The notes: generated by a model from the letters alone, not told the origin. Shown: positions 46,097-56,583, counted from the stretch's first letter. The stretch: DNA of 64,000 nt from Shewanella sp. MR-4 (GCF_000014685.1 NC_008321.1:4027001-4091000), one strand, 5' to 3'. Translations and numbers: made by a program.

Positions 46097-47095
46097 TCAC
46101 AAGGTTAATACGACTTTGCCTCTATGTTCTCCCGATTGCATCAGCGCATGGGCCTTAGCAGCCTCGGCCAGAGGAAAGGTGGCACAGATATGCGGCACGA
46201 TTTGCTGGCTATCGAGCAAAGGCCAAACATGCTCGGCTAATTGCTTGGCGATTTCGGCTTTTGCCTCTACGGTCTGAGGTCTTAAGGTCGAGCCAGTCCA
46301 CACAATACGTTTGGCCATCAGCTGCAGAATGTTCACTTCAGCCTTGGCACTACGCTGAGTCGACACCGACACCATGCGGCCATCCAAGGCTAATGCTTGA
46401 AGATTCAAGTTGATAAAGTCACCACCAGCGATATCAAACACCACATTGACGCCTTTACCCTGAGTAAAGGCCATGACTTCTTCAACAAAATTTTGGGTGT
46501 TGTAATTCACCACCAGATGGGCGCCTAATCCCGAGCAATAGTCGCGCTTTTCATCCTGCCCCGTGGTCGTAATCACGGTCGCACCAAGGTGCTTAGCAAG
46601 GGAAATCGCCGTGCTGCCAATGCCACCCGAGCCGCCGTGGATCAACACGGTTTCACCCGCCTTGAGTCCCGCGCGCATAAAGAGGTTGCCCCACACAGTG
46701 AAAAAGGTTTCGGGCAGCGCCGCGGCTTGCACCTCAGAAAAGCCCTGTGGGATAGGTAAACAATGGACTGCATAGGTCAAGGTATACTCACCATAGCCAC
46801 CGCCGGGCACTAAGGCGCAAACCTTATCCCCCAGTTGCCATTGGGTCACGCCGTCGCCTAAGGCGCAGATCTCCCCCGCAACTTCCAGCCCAATAATCGG
46901 CGAGGCCCCAGGTGGTGGCGGATACATTCCCATCCTTTGTTTGATATCGGGACCATTTACCCCGACGGCACAGTTACGAATTAAGACTTGGCCAGCACTC
47001 AGTACGGGCAATGGCGAGCGTGTCAGCTGCATCACCTCAGGCTCGCCGGGCTGCTCAAGATAAATATGCGTGTAATCATGGGGTAATTCGGACAT
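46097..47095 (-). CDS. PIG3-type NAD(P)H:quinone oxidoreductase
   Basis: The 332-residue protein belongs to the zinc-free medium-chain dehydrogenase family. The N-terminal GroES-like domain (MSELPHDYTHIYLEQPGEPEVM) is followed by a Rossmann fold with GGSGGIGSTAISLAK for NADPH and later DIAGGDF. It reduces quinones or aldehydes with NADPH. There is no zinc-binding Cys cluster. AGGAG lies six bases upstream of the start. The gene is transcribed alone. Confidence 0.9.
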   Translation of the reverse strand: MSELPHDYTHIYLEQPGEPEVMQLTRSPLPVLSAGQVLIRNCAVGVNGPDIKQRMGMYPPPPGASPIIGLEVAGEICALGDGVTQWQLGDKVCALVPGGGYGEYTLTYAVHCLPIPQGFSEVQAAALPETFFTVWGNLFMRAGLKAGETVLIHGGSGGIGSTAISLAKHLGATVITTTGQDEKRDYCSGLGAHLVVNYNTQNFVEEVMAFTQGKGVNVVFDIAGGDFINLNLQALALDGRMVSVSTQRSAKAEVNILQLMAKRIVWTGSTLRPQTVEAKAEIAKQLAEHVWPLLDSQQIVPHICATFPLAEAAKAHALMQSGEHRGKVVLTL

Positions 47096-47257
47096 AACGT
47101 GCTCCTAGGAGAATACAGAGTACTGCCGCTAACAAGGCAGTCTTCACGGCTCGTTAGCAGCCATTTCAGGCATAGCTGTATATGGGGATAAATCGATAAT
47201 CATAGCGACGATAGGGCTAGACTATCCCAAGTTTAAACACTAAAACTGGCATGTCTC

Positions 47258-49039
47258 TCAAAGCTTTTCAAGCGCTTGAACTCTTGCCTTGGCCTTAGCT
47301 TCGTAATCATTCGTAAAGGATTTAGCCAGTTCAATGCTGTGCTGATAGAGCGCAAGGGCGCGCTCTGGCTCAACGCTGCCACCTTCGCCCGTATCGAGTA
47401 GGCTCGCAAGCTGAAAATAGGCACGCCCCAACACATCCCGCTGCATCCCTTGTTTAGCGCCCTGCGAAACCACTTTTTCGAGCCAGATGCGAACTTGGTG
47501 CGCATCACGCGTGTCGGGTTTTAACAGAATATCCGCATATTCTGCGGCAGCATACAAATCCCGCTCGGCGGCAATCTGCCAAAACTCTTGGCTTTGTTCA
47601 AAATCCTCGAGCAAATAATAGTAATCACTGGCGGCGCTATGGGCTAAGGCCGGATCAACCTGCACACTCATACGATAGTGAGTTAACGCTGCCGTTTCAT
47701 CATGGTAGGGCGACCAAGGCAATGCTTGGTACAGCGCCATCATACTCATGGCCTCGGGGACACCTTGGCTAACCAACCGATTTAACTGCTGCCAAGCCTT
47801 CACTTCCGCACTTTTTGCCTCGGCTGTATTCGGCTTGCCTTGCAGTATGGTCTCAAACGGCTGACGAATAAGTTCCAGTTTGGCCTCGACATCCCCAAGC
47901 CTAGCCGCGCGTTGTAACCAATAACGGCTCAGCTCAACCTCGCCCGCATAGGCAGCTTGTGATTGCATCCACTGAATAGCGATTAAGTCATCGCCCTCGG
48001 CCGCCTCGCGATAGAATTTTCGCGCCTTTTCTTTATCCTGCGTCAACGCATGACCTGCCCAATAGATTTGCGCTAACAATCGCTTATCTTCGGCCTTGGC
48101 ACTTGCGCTTAAGGTATTGAGCATAGATTCAGGCTTACCATAGGCATAGAGGTGAACATCCCCACGCGGATAACGATACTCAGTGCCATCGGGGTAATGC
48201 ACCGAAATATGCTCTGGCTGACGCCACACATTCACTTGATAATCTGTCAGAATTTCTGGATTAAACTGCACCCGCAGCACTGGCTGTTTATCGAATCGCA
48301 CCATTTGTGTCGCCGCGCTTGACCATAAACGGCTGCTCGATTGCAGATTACTCTTAAGCTTTACCTCAAAGGGGCTGTCGGTCTTGGGGCTGTAAATCAC
48401 CACAGGGTAATACACGGGATTGAGGCTAAGCGGCAACGCCGCAACCAGATTGGTATCTTCTTCGCTGCCAGCAAGCACGGGCTCGATAGTCAGCTCCTGA
48501 CTCAGATAAAACCCATCGTGGGGCGAAGCTTTAGCGGGCAACTCATTCGATGTTAATAATGGCGATATATGTAGGTATTTGTCTTTCAATGATTGTACTT
48601 TCTGCCACACGGGATGGCTTGGCAGCAGAGTCAGATCGAGGACTAAATCCTCCAACTGCCAATCACAATCACCGCCCCCTTGCAGTGCTAACGAGAGGCC
48701 GAATGATGTCGCGGTAGCGCCACTTTCAAGCGATTGACGCAATACTGAGCTTTTATTGAGCGTGGCACGATAGGGATTGGCAATATCACCATTCGGGAAA
48801 CGGATTTCTTTACGGGTACAAGCCGAGGAAGTGTAATAACCCACCAATTCTAGCTGAGTATGAGAGGGTAAAGATCCTGAAAATTCAAAGCGCTGCGCAT
48901 CCTTGGGTGGTGTAGTTTGATCGACGGGCAGTTCCCGCTGCCACAGACTATCCCAAAATCCAGCCCAAACTGGCGCAGAGTTAAAAAGGCTTAGACTCAG
49001 GATGATGCCTAGCCAAACCACTTTATAAATCAAACTCAT
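47258..49039 (-). CDS. Exported Sel1/TPR-like repeat protein
   Basis: The 593-residue protein has a signal peptide (about 1-27, ending VWAG), an N-terminal beta-rich region of about 250 residues with Cys pairs, and from about 320 a run of tandem helical repeats of the Sel1 type (ARKFYREAAEGDDLIAIQWM, LSRYWLQRAARLGDVEAKL and others). Such repeats form superhelical docking surfaces. It lies 93 bases downstream of the LRR-kinase gene on the same strand. The weak ribosome site leaves the start at 49039 uncertain. A link to the kinase is inferred from position. Confidence 0.75.
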   Translation of the reverse strand: MSLIYKVVWLGIILSLSLFNSAPVWAGFWDSLWQRELPVDQTTPPKDAQRFEFSGSLPSHTQLELVGYYTSSACTRKEIRFPNGDIANPYRATLNKSSVLRQSLESGATATSFGLSLALQGGGDCDWQLEDLVLDLTLLPSHPVWQKVQSLKDKYLHISPLLTSNELPAKASPHDGFYLSQELTIEPVLAGSEEDTNLVAALPLSLNPVYYPVVIYSPKTDSPFEVKLKSNLQSSSRLWSSAATQMVRFDKQPVLRVQFNPEILTDYQVNVWRQPEHISVHYPDGTEYRYPRGDVHLYAYGKPESMLNTLSASAKAEDKRLLAQIYWAGHALTQDKEKARKFYREAAEGDDLIAIQWMQSQAAYAGEVELSRYWLQRAARLGDVEAKLELIRQPFETILQGKPNTAEAKSAEVKAWQQLNRLVSQGVPEAMSMMALYQALPWSPYHDETAALTHYRMSVQVDPALAHSAASDYYYLLEDFEQSQEFWQIAAERDLYAAAEYADILLKPDTRDAHQVRIWLEKVVSQGAKQGMQRDVLGRAYFQLASLLDTGEGGSVEPERALALYQHSIELAKSFTNDYEAKAKARVQALEKL

Positions 49040-49132
49040 AATGCCAGCTCTCCATTGCTGATGAGATTTAGTCGCTCTTGTTCAAATGTCTCTACATCGG
49101 TTTTCACCAATGGAACCACCCTTTGAGTTTTG

Positions 49133-50476
49133 CTACGCGCGCGAGCTTAAATGCTGTGCCGCCAATGTCTTGGCAATATCAGTAAAGCGTGGGCGGCAAG
49201 ATAAATCCGGCTGCATACAGAGATCTTTTAACTGCCGCAGTTGAGCTCGCATCGCTTCGTCTTCATCGGCGCCAGCGAAGGGCAATAAGTCGTCAATCAA
49301 GCAGCCTAGCGCCCGCACCTCAATGGCCTGCATGGCATCTCGCGCCAATGGCGGCAGCTTTGCTAAGTTTGAGGCTGCGCCAAAGTCACCAAACAACAGC
49401 GCCATCTGCGGATTAATCATCATATTGTGCGCATACACATCCCCATGACTGATTTGCTGGGCGTGCATATGGGCTAAGGTCTCGGCCAACTGCTGAGCAA
49501 TTTTGGCAATGCCCTTAAGGCTAAATTCGGTACCGCCCTTAAAGGTATCTCGGGTGCAGGTTTCGAGTGAGGGCGGTAAACCTAAGTTATAAAATCCTTG
49601 GGGAATTAACGCCATCACTAGCCCTAGCTGATCCTTCTGGCTGATATGCGCTAAGACCTTGATGAGATTTGGATGCTCGCCCGTGGTTAAACAACAATCC
49701 AATTCATCGGCAGGGTAACCGTCACTGGTCAGCTCGCCCTTAAATAGCTTAACCGCGATCTGCTCAGTCCCCGTGGCGGCAACCAACGCAGAATTTAACC
49801 AACGCCCCTGATAAATAATACCCGAGGCGCCCTCACCCAATTTGTCACCGAGAGCGATATCCGCCAATGACACATTTGGCACACAGGCCACATCGGCATG
49901 GGGATCGACCAACGTATGACTAAAGGGATTGCCCGCAAACGCCAGCCATGTGAGTTTAGGAAGCTTAAGCAACCAACTCGGCAGCGCGGCTAAAGCATTT
50001 GCCGACAAACGCACTAGCTCTAAGTTACGACACTGTGCCATAGACTCAGGTAACGCCGTTAATCGATTGCCTGCCAAGGCTAATTTTTGCAGGCGATGCA
50101 ACTGCCCCATACGTTCGGGCAAGGCGGTGATTTGGTTATCCGTTAAGATCAACCAGCGGGTCTGCAAGGGCAATGAGGTCTCAGGAACCGAACGAATTTG
50201 ATTCGCCTTAAAGCCAATCATCTCCAATTTCGGACATTGACCTAATACTTCGGGAAGCTCTTCGAAACGGTTATTTGAAGCAAATAAAATCTTCAAATGG
50301 GTTAAACGAGGTAAATCTTCGGGCAGTGAACTGAGCTGGTTATTGGATAAGTCGAGGATCTCAAGGGTATCGGCTAACTCAAAGATCTCCCGCGGAAACT
50401 CGGTTAAGTCTTCAACCAATTGTAACCGAGTAATCCCTTGTAATTGTCCCGCTTTTAACTGCGCTAACGTCTGCAC
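49133..50476 (-). CDS. Leucine-rich-repeat protein kinase
   Basis: The 447-residue protein joins about six leucine-rich repeats (residues 15-185, pattern L-x-L-x-x-N-x-L) to a eukaryotic-type Ser/Thr kinase (about 205-440). The kinase has a glycine loop GEGASG (214-219), the ATP lysine in IAVK (Lys243), a catalytic HGD (344-346) in place of HRD, Asn351 and DFG (364-366). Residues needed for catalysis are thus present. It has no membrane segment and should be cytoplasmic. The neighbouring Sel1 protein is a possible partner; the LRRs would hold the kinase target. Confidence 0.9.
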   Translation of the reverse strand: MQTLAQLKAGQLQGITRLQLVEDLTEFPREIFELADTLEILDLSNNQLSSLPEDLPRLTHLKILFASNNRFEELPEVLGQCPKLEMIGFKANQIRSVPETSLPLQTRWLILTDNQITALPERMGQLHRLQKLALAGNRLTALPESMAQCRNLELVRLSANALAALPSWLLKLPKLTWLAFAGNPFSHTLVDPHADVACVPNVSLADIALGDKLGEGASGIIYQGRWLNSALVAATGTEQIAVKLFKGELTSDGYPADELDCCLTTGEHPNLIKVLAHISQKDQLGLVMALIPQGFYNLGLPPSLETCTRDTFKGGTEFSLKGIAKIAQQLAETLAHMHAQQISHGDVYAHNMMINPQMALLFGDFGAASNLAKLPPLARDAMQAIEVRALGCLIDDLLPFAGADEDEAMRAQLRQLKDLCMQPDLSCRPRFTDIAKTLAAQHLSSRA

Positions 50477-50644
50477 TCTCTAATCCACAGCGATGAAAAA
50501 ACACCGCTATCTTAGCCCATTTGCGACTAAATCTAAATGTCACATGGGTGGTCAAATTTCCAGCAAAGCTATTCAGAAATGCGAAAACAGATTAGCATGT
50601 GCCAAATCATGGAATACCAAGTCATCACAGATTACAGGACAATC

Positions 50645-52069
50645 ATGCGGAAAACCTTTCGCCACCCCAGTGCATTCGCTGCGCTCGTGGTCGCCATCTT
50701 GACGGCTCAGCTAAGCGGCTGCGCAACCACTTCGGCGCAAACCTCACCCACGGAATACGCTGCAGCCTTGCCAGAAGCCGAAGGCACTAGCGAACAGACG
50801 ACGCAACCTCAGCATGTTGAGGCAGAAGTTATCGACGAACGCTATACCGATGTGTGGGAGAAAATCCAACACGCCCGTACTATTGATGTGCATGACGATG
50901 CTGAAGTGCGCAAACAGCGCAACTTTTTCGATGATAAGCAAAAGTTTATGACTCAGGTGACCCAACGCGCCGAGCCATTTTTATACTATATTGTCAGCCA
51001 ACTCGAAACCCGTAATATGCCGCTCGAATTGGCATTATTACCTATTGTCGAGAGTGGCTATAATCCGCTTGCCCAGGCAAATGGGCCTGCTGGACTCTGG
51101 CAAATGATCCCTGCCACGGGACGTAACTTTGGCCTTACCATCAACTCAGCCTACGATGGCCGTAAAGATGCGCTGGCCTCGACCGATGCCGTACTCGACT
51201 ATTTACAGCACTTGCACGACACCTTAGGTAACGACTGGATCAACGCCGTTGCAGGCTATAACAGTGGCGAGCTAGTGATCAAAGCCGCTATCGATAGAAA
51301 CAAAGCTAAGGGCAAACCCACGGATTTCTGGTCGCTGAATATTCCGGCTCGCCAAGTGCAAACCGTGCCTAAATGGCTGGCCTTTATTCAAATTATCCGC
51401 GCACCTAGCCATTACAATCTCAAGGTGATGCCGATTGCCAACCGCCCATTTTTAGAGCGTTTACCTGCACCTAACGGCGTTGAACTCAGCCAAATCGCCA
51501 ATGCTGCGGGACTCACTAAGGCGGAGTTTAAAACCTATAACCCTGGTTATCGCCAAAGCGTGATCCCAAGTAAGGGCAAATATCAAATCGCCCTGCCGAT
51601 TGAAAACATCGGCCAATACCAAGAGAATCAGCATCAGCTGTCCGCGCAAAAACATTACGACAGCCAAAGCTATATTGTGAAATCCGGCGATAGCCTAGGT
51701 ACAATTGCTGCGAAATTTGATATTTCAGTCAAAGAGTTAAAGCAGGCAAATAACCTCAGCTCCGATAGAATTAAAATCGGCCAAGAGCTGACCCTGTTAA
51801 CGCCGATGACAAGCGAAGATAACGCCTCGAGCGAGACGCCAAAACAGAGCAAAGCTCAAACAACGTCTCAATCGGCTAAAACTAAAACCAGCAGTAAAAC
51901 CGCTGACAAGCCCGCCGCGAAAGCCAGCACATACAAGGTGAAGTCCGGTGACTCGTTAGATAAAATCGCGCGCAAAAACAAAGTGAAGCTCGCGGATTTA
52001 ATGAAGTGGAACCAGCTCAATGCCAAGAGCATTATTAAGCCTGGCCAAGAGCTAAAACTGTCGGAATAG
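50645..52069 (+). CDS. mltD: Membrane-bound lytic murein transglycosylase D
   Basis: MltD cleaves peptidoglycan with formation of anhydro sugars. The 474-residue product has a lipoprotein signal with lipobox LSGC (Cys26), a transglycosylase domain with catalytic Glu136 in LLPIVESGYNP followed by GPAGLWQMIPATGR, and two LysM repeats that bind cell wall (YIVKSGDSLGTIAA and YKVKSGDSLDKIAR). The start at 50645 has AGGA five bases upstream; the longer reading from 50537 would spoil the lipoprotein signal. Divergent from the LRR-kinase gene. Confidence 0.93.
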   Translation: MRKTFRHPSAFAALVVAILTAQLSGCATTSAQTSPTEYAAALPEAEGTSEQTTQPQHVEAEVIDERYTDVWEKIQHARTIDVHDDAEVRKQRNFFDDKQKFMTQVTQRAEPFLYYIVSQLETRNMPLELALLPIVESGYNPLAQANGPAGLWQMIPATGRNFGLTINSAYDGRKDALASTDAVLDYLQHLHDTLGNDWINAVAGYNSGELVIKAAIDRNKAKGKPTDFWSLNIPARQVQTVPKWLAFIQIIRAPSHYNLKVMPIANRPFLERLPAPNGVELSQIANAAGLTKAEFKTYNPGYRQSVIPSKGKYQIALPIENIGQYQENQHQLSAQKHYDSQSYIVKSGDSLGTIAAKFDISVKELKQANNLSSDRIKIGQELTLLTPMTSEDNASSETPKQSKAQTTSQSAKTKTSSKTADKPAAKASTYKVKSGDSLDKIARKNKVKLADLMKWNQLNAKSIIKPGQELKLSE

Positions 52070-52083
52070 AGACGGTTAAGATG

Positions 52084-52112
52084 AAAAAGCACTACCAAGG
52101 TAGTGCTTTTTT
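52084..52112 (+). terminator. Intrinsic terminator after mltD
   Basis: Arms AAAAAGCACTACC and GGTAGTGCTTTTTT (short loop) end in a T-run, 15 bases past the stop. Confidence 0.82.
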
Positions 52113-52133
52113 ATTGCCCAATCTATTTACCGA

Positions 52134-53507
52134 TTAAAGCTTAACGAGGTTATAGCCAAAGCTGGTTGAAGCGTCCTTATTCAGCACCATAGTGACATTA
52201 TCTTCGTTATTAAAATCCATCATCTCTGATGCATAAACTACTGTCTTAGTGCCATTTTCCACCGCAATGACCTTGATGGAATACTCACCTTTTGGCACTA
52301 CTAAGGATTGCGGCGCCGTTGGATTAATGGCACTGATCTTATAGGTCGCAGTTTCAATGGTGTCGTTTGCCTTTAAGAAATACAGCGTCAGGTTACTCTT
52401 GTCGGCAAAACTAAGAATATCGAACTTAAAGCTGTAGGGGCTTGGCGTTTGCGTTTGCTTCATCTCCATCGCCTTGACTTGGCTACCCTCTTCGGTGGTT
52501 TGCTCGTAGATGAAGATGGTTTTGATATCGTCCTGATTAAGGGTGATCAACACATTATCGAGCAATTTAGCCTGGCTAGTGTGGTCAAACACACTCACGC
52601 CAAAGTCATTAAACTCCGCGCCTTGATAAGCAGTCACGCCAAAGGGAACCACATTGCTAAATAGGGCTTCTTGTTTATTGCTCACCACTTTGACATCGAC
52701 ATTATGTGCGGCCAAGCCGTTGAATACTCTAAAGCCTACACTACTTTCGAGGGCGACATGATTACGCACATTAGTGGTTGAATCGACACTGTCTAAGCTG
52801 ATTTTGGCATCCGAGGCGCCAAAGCTTTCCCTTAAAATCAACTTATAGGGCACCTTAGACTTAAAGTTAATGCTTGCCGTGGTGTAGCTCACGTTGGTGG
52901 TTCCCGCAGGTGCGAGGTAAACCTTGTAATCCCCAGTGTCCAAAATCTGCGGTGTTGAAACGTCACCGTAGGAGACACTGCCCAGCATCACCGCATCGGC
53001 AAAGCTTTGATCGGCTTTGGCAATATAGGCATCGTAGGCAGGCGCATCCATCGCCGTATGGGCGATCAATAATTGCATTTTGCTCTTATCCGCTTCGGCA
53101 TTTTGCTTATCTAACTCAGTGCGGGAGTAATTGATATTTAGCAGCGATGGCGAGGCAAAATCCCCATGCAACACAAAGAAGTGATCAGTTGCGGTTTTTA
53201 GATCGATATCCTCTTTGTAGATCGAAATATCCTTGTTAGACGCATCTTTACCCATTACCTCGACGGCACTCACGCCCGGTGTTGAAGTAAACCTTGGCAT
53301 CGCATCGGCGTAGCTCACGCTCTCATAGGTTTTATCGCCAATCTTAAGTGCAGTGGCCGTACTCCCCACTGAAGCATTGTAGAATTGCACATAAGTATCG
53401 GTCTTCGAGGTGTCCTCATCCTTGTTGTTATCGGAGCCACCACAAGCGGTCACGCCCAAACAGGCGAAGGTCAAAACCGCGAATCCTTTTAGTTTATTGT
53501 TAAGCAT
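52134..53507 (-). CDS. DUF4397-domain lipoprotein
   Basis: The 457-residue product has a lipoprotein signal (LGVTACGG) and two DUF4397-type beta domains: VQFYNASVGSTATALKIGD and a later YNA-like repeat. These are found in surface proteins of unknown role, and the N-terminal acid-rich linker (SDNNKDEDTSKTD) is typical. I start at 53507 with GAGG six bases upstream rather than 53519. Residue 2 after Cys is Gly, consistent with outer-membrane sorting. Function unknown. Confidence 0.78.
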   Translation of the reverse strand: MLNNKLKGFAVLTFACLGVTACGGSDNNKDEDTSKTDTYVQFYNASVGSTATALKIGDKTYESVSYADAMPRFTSTPGVSAVEVMGKDASNKDISIYKEDIDLKTATDHFFVLHGDFASPSLLNINYSRTELDKQNAEADKSKMQLLIAHTAMDAPAYDAYIAKADQSFADAVMLGSVSYGDVSTPQILDTGDYKVYLAPAGTTNVSYTTASINFKSKVPYKLILRESFGASDAKISLDSVDSTTNVRNHVALESSVGFRVFNGLAAHNVDVKVVSNKQEALFSNVVPFGVTAYQGAEFNDFGVSVFDHTSQAKLLDNVLITLNQDDIKTIFIYEQTTEEGSQVKAMEMKQTQTPSPYSFKFDILSFADKSNLTLYFLKANDTIETATYKISAINPTAPQSLVVPKGEYSIKVIAVENGTKTVVYASEMMDFNNEDNVTMVLNKDASTSFGYNLVKL

Positions 53508-53865
53508 CGTATCCCTCATTAGCAGACAAAAATTCAGTTCAGTCTACGCAGTTATACAATGACAACAATGGCAATTTCCATCGAAACAATAAACAAATAT
53601 TTCACAAACTCAAACACCCAACAAACATCTCAATAACAACAAAAACTCTGATACAAACCACATGTTTTAAGCACTTAATTGATACAAATGCAGTCAAGGA
53701 TACTTTTGTTTACAACTCAAATACTGCTATTGGGTAAAAAATGTTGCGGCTTTCGAGCATCATTCATCAGGCTTTGACCTTGTTTACAAATGGTATGAAC
53801 CTTGTTCGCCCTATACGATTAGGTTACTCTCGCATCGCCAATTAAGTCTTGGGGATGGATAAGGT
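53508..53865. other. Intergenic region between DUF4397 and helicase genes
   Basis: About 360 AT-rich bases between two divergent genes. Both promoters should be here, but I could not pick out a -35/-10 pair with good spacing, and no hairpin or repeat stands out. Confidence 0.5.
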
Positions 53866-56583
53866 TTGCAAGGGATTCTTAACTACTACAAACAGTGTTT
53901 TCAACACGACAGTGCTGAAATTAACCTCTGGGCTAGCCATAAGCTGGCGGAACAAGATCAACTCTTGCTCCAGCATGAAGACGAATTGAGTAGTGGTTTT
54001 CTACCGCGCCTGCCAGTGCCATTTGCTCCCGCATCAGCGTTAATGGCACGTAGTGCCTTGTATCTACGTGAAAAAGTACTATTGCATTGCTGCCTGTTTT
54101 TTTGCGGTAGTGTTGAGCTTAATGGAGAAAAACGTAAAGTCGTCACGCCACTGCTGTACCGAGAATGCCAATTACAGCTTGATGGCGATAACATTTACCT
54201 AGAATGCAATCACACTCTGACAGGCTCTGGGCAATTCACCATCAATGAGCCCCTGTTAGAAAAGTTAGTCGTTGAGGGCCATAGTTTAAGCCAAGAGTTA
54301 CGCGACAATCCAACGGATGTTAGTGGTTGGATAGCTTGGCTGCGGGCGGGTCAGGCCGATGTCGACACGGGTCATTTATTACATTTCCCCAAACTGATCG
54401 ATGAAGCGGAATTTACCCGGCTCAGCCGTAAACGCGGGCCGTTTTTGGTCAGCCGTAGCCAAGTGATTCTGGCAGAACGTTCCTTTGCCAGTCGCGGCAT
54501 TTTGCACGAACTCGATAAACTCATCACGGCGCCCTCACTCTCAGCACCGCTGCAAGCACTGTTTGGGCATGCTCCAAGCCAAGATTCAGAAAGTATTCAT
54601 GTCGATACCCAAGAGGATTACCTGCCAGGGCTATTAAGCCGCGCGCAAATTCAGGCCCTAAAGGTAGCGGCTAATCATACATTGGGGCAAATATCGGGCC
54701 CACCAGGCACGGGTAAGAGTTACACCATAGCCACAGTGGCAGCGGAACAAGTATTAAGGGGCATGTCAGTACTGGTAGTCGCCCACACGGATGTTGCGGT
54801 GGATGTGATCGCCGACAAATTACAGCAACAGTTCCAGCTTGGGAGCAGCCTTATCCGAGCCGGCTCACCGCAGTTTATTAAAGTCCTTAAGAACCAAATC
54901 GATGAGATGCTTCATGGTCAGCACCCCGCGGTTGACCAAGAGGTGACGGATATTGTGTTACGCCTTGCAAAACAACAGTTAGCCAATGTCACCCGTAAGC
55001 AGGCCAATATGGAAACGGGTTTTATACGCCACTGCCGACACGCAATACGTCGGGGCCAGAAACTCGCGACACTAGAGCAAAAGCAATCCCGCTGGCGCCT
55101 AGGATTTTATCAGTGGTTTAATCGCTCAGGCATCAAGCAGTTTGCCCAGCAATGGGATGTACTCGACAGATTAACCGCCCTTATCGAGCAAAAAGAAAGC
55201 TTAAGCCTCAAATACTTACAATTGGCTACTGGTTATCGATTAAATCAATTACTCAAACATAAGCGCAGTACGCTGGTGAGTTTTGCCAGTGCGCTACGGG
55301 CACGGCAGTCAGCGAAGCAACTCGAAGGCTTCTACAAGACAGATTTTGATGCTTTAAAACAGACCTTTCCTATTTGGTTATCTAGCCTTGCGAGCTTACA
55401 TAGGGTACTGCCCATGCAGGTGCAAATGTTTGATTTGGTCATTATTGATGAGGCGACTCAAGCCAATATTGCCGCATGTCTACCGGCCTTGCAGCGCGCC
55501 AAAGCTGCGCTCGTTGTTGGCGATAGTAAACAGCTACGCCATTTCTCGTTTTTATCCCGCGCAAAACAAACCCAAATCCAGACCCAGCTCGGACTCGCAG
55601 CAGATTGCCGCGGATTAATGAGCTACCGTGATGCCAGTATGCTCGACTTAGTATCGCAATCCCTTGAACGCCAATCCCAAGTGGTATTTTTAAATGAGCA
55701 TTTTCGGAGTAAACCTGAGCTAATCCAATTTAGTAATCAGCAGTTTTATCAAGGCATGTTGAAGGTTATGCAACACAGGCCCTGTACGAGTTCGGGGCAC
55801 TTACACAGAGTCCATGTGACTGGCAGCCGTGATAGCAAGGGAATTAACGCCATAGAAGCCGAGGCATTAATTCAAAAACTGTCTCAACTGATTGATGAAC
55901 AAGAGAATGCATTAGTTCCAGCCAGCATTGGGGTACTCTCCTGCTTTCGCAATCAGACAGAGTATTTATCCCAGCAAATTCTCGCGCGCTTTAGTGCGCA
56001 GCAGATAGAGCGCCACCAATTACGGATTGCGACGCCCTTCGGATTTCAAGGGGAGGAGCGCGATATTATGCTGCTGTCGTTTAGCATTACGCCCAAAGAC
56101 AGCCGAGCGGCAGTGTATTTAAATCGCGCCGATATGTTTAATGTCGCGATTACCCGCGCCAAGCAGATGCAGTGGCTATTCTTATCCGTGCAAGAGCATG
56201 AGCTTCCTAGCAATAATTTACTGGCAACTTACTTAGCATCGGCGGGACAATTTCAAGCGGCACATCACTATGTCGATTCCCTCGATAGCTTCGGCCAGTC
56301 AGTCGCACACGCGATTGAAGAAAAAGGCATAAGCGTCTGGCGCGCCTATCATATAGCAGGATTAGAACTGGATATTCTGTGCCGTTATGGTAACCAATAT
56401 TTAGCAATAGATTTAATCGGTTACCCAGGGCCTTGGGCGGACTTTTTCGATATTGATATGTATAAGCTGTTGCAGCGCGCAGGCATTAAACTTATCCCCG
56501 TCAGTTACGGACTATGGTGCCAACAGCGAGAACTTTGTATCCAGCATATTTGTCAGCAATTGGGTATTCCCCAGCCACGCTAA
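53866..56583 (+). CDS. SF1 (Upf1/Dna2-like) helicase with nuclease-like C-terminal domain
   Basis: The 905-residue protein has an SF1 helicase core: Walker A GPPGTGKS (278-285), motif Ia VVAHTDVAVDV, Walker B DEAT (528-531), VVGDSKQLRHF, and C-terminal helicase motifs NEHFRSKPEL, FQGEERDIMLLS and VAITRAK. Residues about 820-900 resemble a restriction-endonuclease-like fold: LELDIL (Asp836) then LAIDLIG (Asp849), close to a PD-(D/E)xK pattern but with the last key residue replaced. It starts with TTG at 53866 (AAGG close by); it could have a defence or repair role. It stands alone. Confidence 0.82.
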   Translation: MQGILNYYKQCFQHDSAEINLWASHKLAEQDQLLLQHEDELSSGFLPRLPVPFAPASALMARSALYLREKVLLHCCLFFCGSVELNGEKRKVVTPLLYRECQLQLDGDNIYLECNHTLTGSGQFTINEPLLEKLVVEGHSLSQELRDNPTDVSGWIAWLRAGQADVDTGHLLHFPKLIDEAEFTRLSRKRGPFLVSRSQVILAERSFASRGILHELDKLITAPSLSAPLQALFGHAPSQDSESIHVDTQEDYLPGLLSRAQIQALKVAANHTLGQISGPPGTGKSYTIATVAAEQVLRGMSVLVVAHTDVAVDVIADKLQQQFQLGSSLIRAGSPQFIKVLKNQIDEMLHGQHPAVDQEVTDIVLRLAKQQLANVTRKQANMETGFIRHCRHAIRRGQKLATLEQKQSRWRLGFYQWFNRSGIKQFAQQWDVLDRLTALIEQKESLSLKYLQLATGYRLNQLLKHKRSTLVSFASALRARQSAKQLEGFYKTDFDALKQTFPIWLSSLASLHRVLPMQVQMFDLVIIDEATQANIAACLPALQRAKAALVVGDSKQLRHFSFLSRAKQTQIQTQLGLAADCRGLMSYRDASMLDLVSQSLERQSQVVFLNEHFRSKPELIQFSNQQFYQGMLKVMQHRPCTSSGHLHRVHVTGSRDSKGINAIEAEALIQKLSQLIDEQENALVPASIGVLSCFRNQTEYLSQQILARFSAQQIERHQLRIATPFGFQGEERDIMLLSFSITPKDSRAAVYLNRADMFNVAITRAKQMQWLFLSVQEHELPSNNLLATYLASAGQFQAAHHYVDSLDSFGQSVAHAIEEKGISVWRAYHIAGLELDILCRYGNQYLAIDLIGYPGPWADFFDIDMYKLLQRAGIKLIPVSYGLWCQQRELCIQHICQQLGIPQPR

